This document shows positions 35,811 through 46,441 of a stretch of DNA of 64,000 nucleotides, piece after piece. Below the pieces are notes generated by a model. The model worked only from the letters and a program-made list of their open reading frames with translations, had not been told where the DNA came from and made no database searches. The DNA comes from Prorocentrum cordatum. Taxonomy: Eukaryota > Sar > Dinophyceae > Prorocentrales > Prorocentraceae. The stretch lies in the NCBI GenBank assembly GCA_963575745.1, contig CAUYUJ010018059.1:938501-1002500 (forward strand), in the 5' to 3' direction. Made by a program: the position numbers and the translations under genes. Positions within the stretch are counted from its first letter, which is position 1; each line of letters opens with the position of its first letter.

Positions 35811-35814
35811 AGCC

Positions 35815-36030
35815 AAGCTCTATACACCGACGCTTTTTCCAGCACGCGGATCCTGGTGTATACGGGATCCTGGTCTATAAACATTTTGCCTTTTTCCCCA
35901 GTAGAAAAAGGAAACAAGTATACACCACACCACCCCGACGTCGTCCCCGACCCTCAAAAACTCATGGGATTGCAAAACGGCCCGCTACTGGTAATGTATA
36001 CGTTCCAGTTTCCGAGACGAGGAGCAGGAG
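35815..36030 (+). repeat. Dispersed repeat R2, copy 1
   Basis: Similar to 38615-38805 in the same orientation. Shared words: CCAAGCTCTATACACCGACG, GCGGATCCTGGTGTA, CACCACACCACCCCGACGTC, GTCCCCGACCCTC, and CCACTGGTAATGTATA (copy 2) / CTACTGGTAATGTATA (copy 1). It contains GGTGTATAC and GTATACACC in opposite senses, so it may fold. Confidence 0.85.
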
Positions 36031-36950
36031 CAGAAACAGAAAGACGACAAGGAAGACTACGCAGAACAACTTGCAGCCTGAACGGCAGAAGAGGGCTCTG
36101 CAGCCACGGAGCGGCAAGCCGGGAGAGGGGGGGGGGCGCAGCAAGCTGACCCAGTCGGGCTCCTTGGGCGGATCTGGCCGCTTTGGAAGGCCCTCCCACA
36201 GCGTGTTGCTGGCACGACCTTGGGCCAGGAAGCGCCGCACCCTACAGTTCCGCAGCGCTGCTTCTCCTGGCCCCTCCCCTGCAACCTCACCCATGGATTC
36301 CCTTCTGGAGTGCAGTCCTGTCATGCTTGCCGAGCAAGTGGGCTTGACATAACCTGGCACATCAATTCTCCACCCGCTGCGCCCGTGCTAGAAAGACACC
36401 TACTTGTGAACGATGCAAGGTGGGCAAGCCCAGCTCAGACAAACATACACCCCCATCTGCTCCGAGTAAGAATGCATTTTTGGAGTGTTTCGGCTACAGG
36501 CTCGGGAGTCTTGTTCCGAAGGCCATACGACGGTCAAAGTCAGCGAGAGTCAGGTGCTCCTTCGGTCCCCTTTCAAACAATACGAGGTGCGTGACTCCCC
36601 CTTGTTGATGGACACCCCCTATTCCGATCGACCGACCGCCAACCAGGGTCAATGCTGACACCCCTCCCTCACCACCCCTGTCGATAAACCACAACATGCA
36701 CTTTGCGGCACCATCTGCGTCATGCCTCGGGCGCCCCGGAATCACGTCGTGCTGCTCCTTGACCGGAATGGCGGGGGGCTCGCGTTGCCCCGCGCACGCA
36801 GGCCTGCCGTGCCTTTCAAGAACACAGGCGAGCCGCATGCTGCGGCAGATGTCGGACCACACGCGGGCGCCCCGCCATCGCACTGCGCTGCTATTCTGGC
36901 AAGAACGAGCGGGGGTGCCCTGGCACGCGCGGCGCACCTCGCGGGCGTCG
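36031..36950. other. No gene recognised
   Basis: Mixed composition; no supported frame, repeat or RNA. Confidence 0.3.
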
Positions 36951-36984
36951 GGCACACGGCTGGCGTCTGCGATGGGTGTCGATG

Positions 36985-37460
36985 CTTAGCCTCGGGCGCT
37001 GCTTCTGTCGTGGGCGGGCGGGCGGGAGTGAGCGAGACGGCCGAGCCTCGACGAGTAGCTCGACCTCTGCCCCGCTTGCCCCCCACTGTGGTCTGGACGG
37101 GGGGGGGGGTACAGAGCCCAAGATGTCCCAACATGGCTCCAAGATGGCCTCAGATAGCCCGAGATGGCCTCCGGAATGGCACTGGATAACTCAAGACGCA
37201 TGTCTCTACGATGCCCCAAAGCCGCCACAACACGGCTCCAAGTGGGCACGGAGCCTCCCAACAATACCGCCAAGAGCAAAACGTCAGGCAACACAAGCAC
37301 ACATCCATCGTTTTCACATGATGCTTGCTTTCTCGCTGTGTCGCTCCGGATGGGCTTCTGAAGCCTCAGGGAGGCGCCAAGACCGCCCAAGAGAGCCCGA
37401 GGATTGGCCCAGGAGGGGCCCCAAGAGAGGCCCAGGACCACCTGAGATCGCCCCAAGCGG
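36985..37460. repeat. CCAAGA family array with spacer
   Basis: Begins with a GGGCGGG..GAGTGAGCGAGACGG word as at 160 and 820, then AAGATGGCCTC-like words. A spacer at about 37305-37365 (TTTTCACATGATGC, CTTTCTCGCTGTGTCGC, then CCGGATGGGCTTC) echoes the spacer at 1985-2040. Confidence 0.7.
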
Positions 37461-37726
37461 GCTCCGAGAGAATGGTTGTTCGGGCCCCGATGGAGGGACT
37501 GTAAGAAGGACTCCCCTTCGCTCAAACGCAACATTGCTGAAATACCTGAACATATTTGAAAATGTTCGGCCTCTCGGTGGCATCCTTCTGTGGGGGCTGG
37601 ATCGACTCCAAGAGGGCTCCGAGAGCTCCCCAGACGGTTCGAGGAGGCCTCCGGAAAACTCTCGGAGAGGAATCCGCGAAGACCTTGATGGTGGACTTCT
37701 GTCGTCGTAGACTATCCCCATACCCT

Positions 37727-37826
37727 CCTCCTCATTTGCTTTCATCGTACTCCTCCTCCTCCTCCTCACATCCTCCTCCTTCCCTTCCTCACCATCTTCC
37801 TCACCCTCCTCCTCCTCGTCAATACT
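37727..37826. repeat. (CTC)n patch
   Basis: Impure CTC/TCC triplets. Confidence 0.8.
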
Positions 37827-38470
37827 AAACTAGGGGTCGGAGTCTCAAGCTGCTTCGAGCACGGAGGGGGCGCCGCCTGGACGCGCTCCACACGGCGCGA
37901 AAATCGTCCAAAATGTTCGAGCCCGCGTCGGCTGCTCACGTGTGCGTTGTGCAGTGCGCCTGCCAGGCGCCGTCGCCGACCTGTCAAGTATGATATCGCG
38001 ACATGTTCTAGAACTCCTGGCTTTTGCTTACAACTCTCTCAGCAGCCTGAAAGAGCGGAGTGGGCTGGCGCCTGCACAGCAGGCTCGCGCACGCCGCGGG
38101 CAGATTGCGCCGCGGACCCGCGCGGCCCCAGAAAGGAGGAGGGGACAGGAGGACGAGGAGGAGATAGGCGGGCAATGATTTGCTGGGCTTCGCTGTCAGA
38201 CGCTCGGAAGACAAAAGGGCCCCAATGACGCGCGCCTGTCGTCACGCCGGGCTGGCCCCTGAAACCGAGAAGTCGGACGCACGCTGCTGCCTGAGAGCTG
38301 CCACCTGATGAAGGGAGCCGCGCGTACGTCTGGGGACAAAAAGAGGCGCGCACGCCTCTTGGCTTCACGGGCCCATCGCGCGGCGATAGGGCGGGCAGAA
38401 GGTCGTAGAACAGTGAAACGCGCGCGTGTGACTGCGCCCAGCCGAGCACTCAAGAAACCACTCAAAGTCA
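37827..38470. other. No gene recognised
   Basis: GC-rich single-copy-looking sequence. Confidence 0.3.
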
Positions 38471-38477
38471 ACCCGTA

Positions 38478-38612
38478 GCATGAGGATGCACGGGCCTCGG
38501 AAGGCCATGTCGACCCTCTGCGAGCGGGGCGCGGCCAGCGAGGGTCGCCAAAGATGGGCCGAACGGGCAAGGGTGCAAGCGAGGGTACCCTCTTGGGAAG
38601 GTCGCCCATATT
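38478..38612 (+). repeat. Dispersed repeat R1, copy 2
   Basis: Second copy of the 9181-9330 repeat. It runs directly into R2 copy 2, whereas the 9.2-kb copy has no R2 beside it. Confidence 0.75.
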
Positions 38613-38614
38613 AG

Positions 38615-38805
38615 GGAACCAAGCTCTATACACCGACGCCTTTGTCTGGCCTCACGCTGAATCTCGCACAGGAAAGCGGATCCTGGTGTACACGGGAAAC
38701 AAGCATGCACCACACCACCCCGACGTCGTCCCCGACCCTCCAAAGAAGTGCCGGGATTGAAACATCGCCCGCCACTGGTAATGTATATGCTCCAGTTTCC
38801 GACAT
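38615..38805 (+). repeat. Dispersed repeat R2, copy 2
   Basis: Second copy of the 35815-36030 repeat, shorter by an internal segment (the GGGATCCTGGTC part is missing). It ends at the left boundary of IR2. Confidence 0.85.
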
Positions 38806-38813
38806 ATCCTTCT

Positions 38814-39013
38814 TAGGGGAACGACAAATTACATAAACATAAAAAACTCGGAGGTCCGCGCGGATTTCTGGGATCCGTGCTGGACCCCCCTCCCTGGCGC
38901 GCGGAGCGCGCCAGGGGCGGCGCCGGAGGCGCCGCCGGGGGGCCCCAGCGCCGCTCCGAGAAATCCGCGCGGACCTCCGAGTTTTTATGTTTATGCCACT
39001 TTTTGCTCCCCTA
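38814..39013. mobile_element. MITE-like element IR2, complete copy
   Basis: 200 bp. The left end is TAGGGGAACGACAAATTACA, then TAAACATAAAAAACTCGGAG and GTCCGCGCGGATTTCT. The right end in reverse is TAGGGGAGCAAAAAGTGGCA, then TAAACATAAAAACTCGGAG and GTCCGCGCGGATTTCT. Arms are about 56 bp, the inner half almost identical. The centre holds two smaller palindromes, CTGGCGCGCGGAGCGCGCCAG and GGCGCCGGAGGCGCC. Flanks are TTCT/TCTG, so a 3-bp TCT duplication is possible but weak. Other partial copies: 39555-39685 and 63925-64000. Confidence 0.92.
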
Positions 39014-39189
39014 TCTGCGGGTCGGCGCGCGCGCGCCTGCGCACGCCCGAGAGAGCACGGGCGGGGCGGGCCGCTGCGCGAGGCGGCGCCCTTGCCGCCC
39101 GCCGCGGAGGCCTGAGCGCGCCGGGGGGCCGCCGCTGCCGCGGGGGCACGGGGCGGAGCCCGGGGGCTCAGGCAGCCTCCGGTGGCAGC

Positions 39190-39360
39190 TCACGGGAGCC
39201 TCCCATTACCATCTTGTCGGCCCTTGCGATATCGACGCTAGTCGACGCTGGTCGACGCGCATCGACGCTACATCGACGCGAATTGACGCTAGCCGACGCT
39301 CAATCGGCGCGATCTCATCGATTCCCAGACGCTAACCGACGCTAGAGACGGAAGTAAGAG
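39190..39360 (+). repeat. Dispersed repeat R3 with TCGACGCTAG decamers, copy 1
   Basis: Starts GGGAGCCTCCCATTACCATC, continues with irregular TCGACGCTAG-like decamers, and ends TCTCATCGATT, then CTAGAGACGGAA. Copy 2 is at 45098-45290 in the same orientation with the same start, core and end. Confidence 0.85.
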
Positions 39361-39554
39361 GGTACACCAAGCTCCTATGACTTGCTATCGAAGGCATCCG
39401 ACCTCGTGCTCAGGTTCCCCAGAGGTCCATCCAAGGGAGACACGGGCCCAGTTTTGCTCGCGTCGTGAAAAAATCACGGCGGGGGAAATCTGGCCGTGTT
39501 CGGGCCGTCAAAGAACGTCCTGGGATGGAAAACCGGGGACAGGACCGGGACTTC

Positions 39555-39685
39555 GAGGGAGGAACAAAAAGCGGCACAGACATAAACTGTCGGAGCTCCG
39601 CGCGGATTTCTTGGATTGGCGCTGTAACCCCCTCCCTAGCGCTCGGAGCGCGCCAGGGTCGGCGCCGGAGGCGCCGCCAGGGTGG
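39555..39685. mobile_element. IR2, truncated copy
   Basis: Has the left part (CATAAACTGTCGGAGCTCCG, then CGCGGATTTCTTGGATTGG) and both central palindromes (GCGCTCGGAGCGC, GGCGCCGGAGGCGCC). It then passes into unrelated sequence; the right arm is absent. Confidence 0.75.
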
Positions 39686-39839
39686 CCAAGTGATGTCTCA
39701 GGGGGACCGCCAGGTGTCTCAGGGAGAAGATGCTACGTAGCACCCCGCAATTGCGGATAAGAGTGAGGGGGCGGGCGCGGGCGACGCGGGCGTCGTCAAG
39801 CCGGCGGACCTCGTGGCCCCCACCTTCCCTGTCCATGGC

Positions 39840-40112
39840 GCTCTCCTCCTCCTCCTCCTCCTCTCCTCCTCCTCCTCCTCCCTTCCTCGTCCTCGTCCTC
39901 GTCCTCATCGTCATCGTCATCGTCGTCCCTCTCCCCCCCTCGTCCTTCCATCATCGTCCTCCCATTGTCGTCATGTTCCTCCTCGTCGTCCTCCTCTTCC
40001 CCCCCTCCCGATCCTCCCCCCTCCTCCTTTTCGTCGTCGTCGTCGACGTCGTCGTCGTCGTCCCCTTCCTCCTCCTCCTCCTCCTCCTCCTCCTCCTCCT
40101 CCTCCTCCTCCT
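39840..40112. repeat. (CTC)n / (GTC)n compound tract
   Basis: CTC triplets with CGTC/CATC variants, ending in a pure CTC run. Confidence 0.9.
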
Positions 40113-40125
40113 GCTGCCAAAGCAG

Positions 40126-40470
40126 CCCGCCGCAAGCGCCGAAAAATTTGGTTTGTACACTGAACGTGGTTTGGGTCGCGGGTGGGCCGCGGATTCTCCA
40201 CCGGGAACGACTGCAAAGATGCCCGCCGCAGGCGCCGAAAAAAATGGTTTGTACCCTGAGCGTGGTCGCGGGTGGGCCGCGGTCTCTCCACCTAGAACAG
40301 ATGCAAAAGATGCCCGCCGCAGGCGCCGAAAAATGTGGTTTGTACTCTGAATGTGGTTTGGGTCGCGGGTTGGTCGCGAGTTGGTCGCGGGCTCTTTACC
40401 TGGAAGGAATGCAAAAAAAGCCCGCCGCAGGCGGCGAAAATGTTGGTTTGTACCTTGCACGTGGTTTGGG
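40126..40470. repeat. 91-108-bp tandem repeat (4 units)
   Basis: Landmark CCCGCCGCAGGCGCCGAAAA or its variants at 40126, 40222, 40313 and 40421. Each unit carries TGGTTTGTAC.CTGAACGTGG and a GTCGCGGGTGGGCCGCGG-like word, which seems to seed the following minisatellite. Confidence 0.9.
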
Positions 40471-40805
40471 TCGAAGATGGGTCGCGGGGTGGGTCGCGGG
40501 GTGGGTCGCGGGTGGGTCGCGGGTGGGTCGGGGTGGGTGGGTCGCGGGGTGGGTCGCGGGGTGGGTCGCGGGGTCGCGGGTGGGTCGCGGGTGGGTCGCG
40601 GGTGGGTCGCGGGGTGGGTCATGGGGTGGGTCGCGGGTGGGTCGCGGGTGGGTCGCGGGGTGGGTCGCGGGGTGGGTCGCGGGGTGGGTCGCGGGGTGGG
40701 TCGCGGGTCTGTCGCGGGTGGGTCGCGGGTGGGTCGCGGGTGGGTCGCGGGTGGGTCGCGGGGTGGGTCGCGGGTGGGTCGCGGGACGGGTTGCGGGTGG
40801 GACGA
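40471..40805. repeat. GGGTGGGTCGCG minisatellite (11-12 bp)
   Basis: About 28 units of GGGTGGGTCGC with one or two extra G per unit; single-base variants such as TCATGGGG occur. It grows out of the GTCGCGGG word of the preceding repeat. Confidence 0.95.
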
Positions 40806-41015
40806 CGACAACAAACAACAACAACAACAAACAACAAACAACAACAAACAACAACAAACAACAAACACAACAAACACAACACACACAATAGCAACACCAC
40901 CACCAACAACAACAACAACAACAGCAACAACAACAACAACACCACCAACAACAACAACGACAACAACGACAACAACACCAACAACACCAACAACAGCAAC
41001 AACAACAACAACACC

Positions 41016-41067
<52 letters not shown>

Positions 41068-41250
41068 CTTACAATAACAACAACAACATCAATAACAACA
41101 CCAACACCAACAACAACAACAACAACACCAACAACATCACCATCAACATCAACAACAACAACAACGACGACAACACCACCACCACCACCACCACCACCAC
41201 CAACAACAACAACACCACCACCACCAACAACAACAACAACAACACGGATC
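40806..41250. repeat. (CAA)n microsatellite
   Basis: CAA/ACA triplets, with CACCAC patches near the end. Confidence 0.95.
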
Positions 41251-42040
41251 CGCACCGCGGAATCCCACTTCAGCCACGCACCCAGGGACAGTGAATGACC
41301 GTTCGGCCCCCTCACTCTGATTTTCTTCAGTCCAGGCATTGTCCCTCGATTTCGGCTTCTGGGGAGGGGGGCGTCACTGGGCCATAGAAGCATCAGGAGT
41401 GGATCCTGGACGGGAAACTGCCCCAGGGATTGGGTCGGGACCTCCGGGCCGCGCATTGAAAAAATAAGGTCGTCGGATGCCTAGGGATGGCGGCGGCAGA
41501 GCTTGGCGACCCTGTCGAGGGAGCGGCGGTGAGGGGGGGAAACCTCCTGAGAAGGCAGCGGTCTTCGACCCTGCTGGCGCGTGTGAGGGGGAATCTCAGG
41601 CTGGTCGTGCAGGAGTGGCCCTGGGGGACGCTTTTCCGCTCGATGACTCTGCCCTCCCTTTCCCTGTGGCCGCCCGGGGCTCTCCAAGCTCGCCAGTCCG
41701 AGGTGAATCGACCGAAGCCGTAGTAGAATCGAAAGGAAGGTCCTTCCCCTTGATCCCTTCCTCGCTAGGGGGGGCGTGCTGGGGAGGTCTCGTGGGGGTC
41801 ACCTTCCCGCCAGTCGAACTATCTTGGGGCCACATAGGCCCGCTGGAGCCCTCGGGGCCAATTTCGACTCTCTTGGGAATCTCACTGGCCGTGGTGGAGG
41901 TCCCATGGGCCTATCTGAAGCCCCAGTCTCCTGAATTCCGCAGGGATTTGTGTGACTGATCCGTCTCGCCGCATCGGCTGCAGGAGCGCCCAAGACGGCC
42001 CAAGAACCCCACAAGATCAGCCCACGATTAGAGGTGGGAT
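41251..42040. other. No gene recognised
   Basis: Mixed GC-rich DNA; weak CTTGGG/CCAAGA words near 41820-42010. Confidence 0.35.
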
Positions 42041-42041
42041 C

Positions 42042-42233
42042 CGAATAAATGGGGTCGGAGGATCGCGCTGCATCGCCGATACATCAACGATACATCGCCG
42101 ATGCATCGGCGATGCACCGGCAACGCATGCGATGCACCGGCGCCGTTGGCGTGAAAAACATCGGGCTCCACATCAAGCCGCATCACGGATGCATCGGCGA
42201 TGCGGAGCGATCCTCCGACCCCATATATTCCGA
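42042..42233. mobile_element. Inverted-repeat element IR4
   Basis: The left arm CGAATAAATGGGGTCGGAGG is followed by ATCGCGCTGCATCGCCGAT. In reverse the right arm reads CGGAATATATGGGGTCGGAG, then GATCGCTCCGCATCGCCGAT. The middle repeats GATGCATCGGCGATGCA-like palindromic words. Related words, without arms, occur near 30030 and 63190. Confidence 0.8.
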
Positions 42234-42372
42234 CTCCATCTGGGAGGCCCAAGAAGACGATTCAAGAGGTTCCCGGGTGGGGCCTGGGAGGCCCCAAGGA
42301 GGGCCCCCAACGTACGCCACGGTCGCACCGCTGGAAGCCAACCTCGCCAACATGACCCTAAGACCTCCAAGA

Positions 42373-42553
42373 GTCGAGTGGGGGATCGACTAATACAGAA
42401 CTGATTTACCCCAGAATGGATTTTTCTTGTCGAATCCACGTGCAATTCGTAGAACCTTCGCAGATCTACGAATGGTTGACGTATTCTGTCGAAGAGTCGA
42501 CGTGAAAATCAATTTTGGGGTAAATCCATTCTGCAGTCGATCCCCCAGTCAAC
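42373..42553. mobile_element. Inverted-repeat element IR5 (full-length hairpin)
   Basis: 181 bp. The left arm is GTCGAGTGGGGGATCGACT, then AGAACTGATTTACCCCAGAA. In reverse the right arm is GTTGACTGGGGGATCGACT, then AGAATGGATTTACCCCAAAA. The centre is also self-complementary: ATTCGTAG faces CTACGAAT. The element is flanked on both sides by CCAAGAGG-type sequence, suggesting insertion into that family. Confidence 0.85.
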
Positions 42554-42939
42554 AGAGGCCAAAGAGACCACAAGAGGCCCCCCAAGTGACACTAACACGT
42601 TCCCAAAAAGCCTCTGGAGCGCGACCCGGGTACGCTGTGGAGGGACGGGCCGAGGACCACACCAGATGCTCGCCTTCGCATGGAGAGGCCGCCGCGGCGC
42701 CTGGCCCCGTCCCCGGTCCGCCTCGTGCGCTCCAGCTGCTCACTTCTCGGGGTCGGCCCTGCGACAGGTCGACCCACATGCTTCTGAGAGAAGGCTTCTC
42801 GGGAAGCGGGAGGGCCACCAGAAGAAGCCCCCCTGCCTTCCTCAGGCGACCGCTCCCCTCGCCCAGCTCCTCTCGGCGCGCCGCCGAAGAGAAGGGGGTG
42901 GAGGTGGGATGGGGGGGGGGGCGAGGAAGCAAGGGTTAA
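42554..42939. other. No gene recognised
   Basis: GC-rich; no supported frame. Confidence 0.3.
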
Positions 42940-43097
42940 GCAGGGCCTGCCCCCCTACGGGCGGGCCCCCCCTGGACGAAAAACAAAAGATAGCCAACAA
43001 AATACCCCAAAATGGCCAACAACAAATACAACAAATCGTCCCCAGACTATTTTTCGACCATTCTTGAATACTCCCCCTGTAGAGGGACAGGCCCGAC
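42940..43097. mobile_element. MITE-like element IR1, copy c
   Basis: 158 bp. The right end (TTGAATACTCCCCCTGTAGA, then GGGACAGGCCCGAC) and the internal ATCGTCCCCAGACTATTTTT are well kept. The left end has drifted (GCAGGGCCTGCCCCCCTACG). Confidence 0.9.
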
Positions 43098-44090
43098 CTG
43101 AGGCAAAGGGAGAGCGGAGCGGGGGTCACACGGCAAGGAGGAGGCGGAGCGACGAGGAGCGCAGGCCGAGCGGAACGCGGGAGCCGTGCGCGCCCCCATC
43201 GGGAGGAGCCCGCCCCTGTCCATCGGGGCGCAGCGCGGAGGCCGTGGCCTCGGAAGTGGGATGCGCAGTCGGGCCGGGCGAAGGGGGGGGGATAGCAGAA
43301 GGTGTGTGTGTGTGTGTGTGAGAAGCAGCTCATGTAGCTGATTTTCCCGGCGCGGGAGGCGGCGATGTATCGAGGAATGGGCCCCGCGGTGGGGCCGAAG
43401 CCAGCTGCATGCAGCACATTTCGTACCCCCCTCTTTCCCAATCCCCCCCTGTCGTTCGGCCCGACGTAGGCGGACTCGCGTGGCCTCGAAGGGGGCGCCA
43501 GAGCGCCGCAACTCGGATGTTCCGAGGGAGAGCACGACATGCCAGGCTTGGCGAAATAGGTGTGCTTGAGCTTCTAACCGTCCCGGTTCTCAATGTATCC
43601 CTGTATCAGGTGCAAAACCCGTGCAAGTTCTCCTCCGCCGCCCTCTGCTACTGACCGGATCCGGCGATATCATCGAACGAGTGAGGATAATAGGCATCCA
43701 GATCCGGAGGCATAGGCATCCAGATCATAGGCAGGATCGAGGATGATTGGATCCACAGCGTAGACAGGGAGGAGTTAGAAAGGGAGGGGGCGGGGAATCA
43801 GAAAGAGAGGGGGAGTGAAGCGGAGCATGCAGGAGGGTGGGGGACAGTGCATCATGACGATGAACGTCGGGGCTCTAATCTTGCTGGCCCAGAGCCAGGA
43901 GCACCCCGTTGGTCACACGATATTCCCAACCAGCCATCGGGGCTGGGGTGGGATGGCGAACTTGTCTCTTCCCTCTTACAGCATCCCTCCTCCCCCTCTG
44001 CGAATGGAGGGGTTGCTCCTCGTCCTAACCCCCGACGTGCCCTGGGGCTGGGCGGAGAGGGGGCGCAGAAGGGTCATGGGGGTCCCTTCT
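43098..44090. other. No gene recognised
   Basis: Contains a (GT)9 run at 43303-43320 and a short duplicated ATAGGCATCCAGATC at 43690-43727. No supported gene. Confidence 0.35.
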
Positions 44091-44094
44091 GGCC

Positions 44095-44460
44095 CAACGA
44101 TGGCTCCAAGAGGGCCTCGGAGAGTCCAAGATGGCATCCAAGATGGCTGAAGATACCTGGCGATTTGCAACCGGGGCCTCAATATGACTCCAAGATGGCC
44201 CAAGGGAGCTCCAAGAGGGGCCCAAGAGGCCACAAAGACGGCTCCAAAAGCGCCCAAGAGGCGCCCAAAAACGCCCCAAGAAAACCCTAAGAGGCATTAT
44301 TTCGGCCTGTGAAGGGGAAAGGGGGGGAGAGCTTCCAGGACCCTCTTTCTTAATCGATGGCCTCCAAGATTGCCCCAAGAGGCCCTCCAGGGCCCCAAAG
44401 ACAGCCCCAAGAGGGACCCAAAGGTGTCCAACATGACCCCACGATGGCTCCAAGATGCGT
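44095..44460. repeat. CCAAGA/CTTGGG family array
   Basis: CCAAGAGGGCC, CCAAGATGGC and CCAAGACGGC words, interrupted at 44290-44350. Confidence 0.8.
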
Positions 44461-45097
44461 CGCGATGTCTCTAAACTCACCATTGTTGATCTACCTGCTT
44501 CCCTACATAGTTACATACGCCCTTCCTCCAGACAACTCGCACGGGCACCGCGTCTGAATGGGCTGGTGGAAATACTTTTTGATCGCGAGCGACGCAGGAA
44601 CCTGCGCGCCGTCTAAGAAGTCGTGAGAGTGCAGGCCAAGCTCAGGCAGCACGCGGAAAAGGGGGCGGCCACAACGGTGGCGAAAACGAAGCTGGTGGAG
44701 ATACGCGACGCATCAATGCTTATTGACAGATGATCACGGTCATCATCATTGAAAGACGCAAATCTTTCACCACTGCTGGCACACTGCTGGCAACGCACCT
44801 CTTAATACACCCTTTCAAGTCCCGACATCAGTCTGACTCATAGCAGAGCTCGTGAGGCGAATGTCAGAACGGATCCCTTCTTGTTATGCAATAAGTATCT
44901 GCGTACTTGTTTACACACTGTACAGTACTCACGCACGTATTGACTCGGGACAGAACCCAAGAAGGCCGCGACAGCAAGAACGAAAGCGCTGATCGGGCCC
45001 ACTCGTGGTCCGTGGGGAGGCTGCCGACGGCAAGCGGGCATGCGACGACCGACCAGCCCATGTCAGCGGAAGCAGGGAAAAGAGCCTTCTGCGGCAT
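44461..45097. other. No gene recognised
   Basis: Lower-GC stretch with no supported frame or repeat. Confidence 0.3.
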
Positions 45098-45290
45098 CCC
45101 ATGGGAGCCTCCCATACCATCTAGTTGGCTCTTGCGAATCGACGCCAATAGACGCCAACCGACGCTAGTCGACGCTGAATCGCCGCTGGTCGACGCTAAT
45201 CGACGCCAATCAGAGCTAAGCCGGCGGCTTCTCATCGATTACCCAACACTAGCGGCTACTAGCGCACTCTAGAAACGGAATTACGAAGAC
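45098..45290 (+). repeat. Dispersed repeat R3, copy 2
   Basis: Same start (GGGAGCCTCCCATACCATC), decamer core (ACCGACGCTAGTCGACGCT) and end (CTCATCGATTACCC, then CTCTAGAAACGGAA) as copy 1 at 39190-39360. Confidence 0.85.
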
Positions 45291-45534
45291 ACACGCGGTT
45301 TCCATAATCTGATACCGAAGGAGCCGAAGGCCGGGCCCATGAAACCTGGGATCCTGCAAGATCCTGCGCGCTGGCCTGGGTCAATGCAATCCCGGCTTTG
45401 CAGGATCCCGCGAGATCCGGCGCTCTGGCGGACCCCCGCCTGCCTTGGACCCCCGCCTCGAGGCTCCAGAAGGCGCGTCTGGCCGCCGAGGGGAGAACGG
45501 AGGGGGGGCGGGAGTGCTGGGGATGAAAGAAGCG

Positions 45535-45695
45535 GACGAGGAGGAGGAGGAGAAGGAGGCGGAGGAGGAGGAGGCTGAGGAGGAGGAGGGGGAGGAGGAG
45601 GAGGGGGAGCAGGAGGAGGGGGAGGAAGGGGAGGAGGTGGAGCAGGAGGAGGAGGGGGAGGAGGAGGAGGGGGAGGGGCAGGAGGAGGGGCCTGC
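45535..45695. repeat. (GGA)n tract
   Basis: GGA/GAG triplets with GGG and GCA interruptions. Confidence 0.9.
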
Positions 45696-46441
45696 TCCCT
45701 CTCGCGCTGCCTCCGCGCGCGCTCCTCGCGCTTCTTTGCCTCGTACTCCGCCTGGCCACGGCGCACGGGCGGCCGCGCGGTCGGTGCCCCGGGGGGCGAG
45801 GGGCGGCGCTCCGGGCTGGAGCGGTGGGGGCCACGCCGGTGGGCGATCGGTGGGCGGTTCGGGGCGAGGCCCGCCCCCCCCCCCCCCTCCGGGACGGTCC
45901 GGACGGATCCGGGCGCCCAGCACCCCGAGGCTGGAAGACCGCTGAGCTTCCCATCCCCTTCCCACCTTCTCGACCTCCAGTTGCTTTGCCCTCCCCCCCC
46001 CACCCACCCGCCTCCCTAGACAATTGTGCAGAATACCGTTCCACTGTCAATGATTAACCCACCACTTCCTCCTCTGCGCCCGTCCTTACCACTATTCCTG
46101 CTGTTCCTCGTCTCCTTTGTCCTCCTCATCCTCCTCAAGCTGCCTTTCCTCCTCCAGCTCATCCTGCAATTATCTCTACTCCTCTTTATCATCATCACGA
46201 CGGTGGAGAATTGGCACGACGTCCATGAGCCACACGCAGGCATGTACATTTGTACATATGTGCATGCACGACAAGATCCATACTGTTTTCTGAAAATGCC
46301 CGTCCAAGGGCCGACGCCGGTTTGCAACCAGCCACATGTTCATGAGGGGGAGGCGATGCAGATTTGCGCCACCCTGTTTACACCACAGAATTTGCACCAC
46401 ATGTATCCCCAGACCGGAATCTTTTTTTGTGCACGGATAAA
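45696..46441. other. No gene recognised
   Basis: A GC-rich part, a C-run near 45875, then a CTC/CCT-rich part (46060-46190) and lower-GC DNA. Confidence 0.3.

Noticed and set aside
38888-38935. GC hairpins that could be read as terminators
   Set aside because: They lie within the IR2 element, and intrinsic terminators are not expected in a dinoflagellate nucleus.
39951-41456. A 501-residue minus-strand frame
   Set aside because: It runs through CAA, GGGTGGGTCGC and CTC repeats, so the protein is compositional (poly-Val, PRPT repeats).
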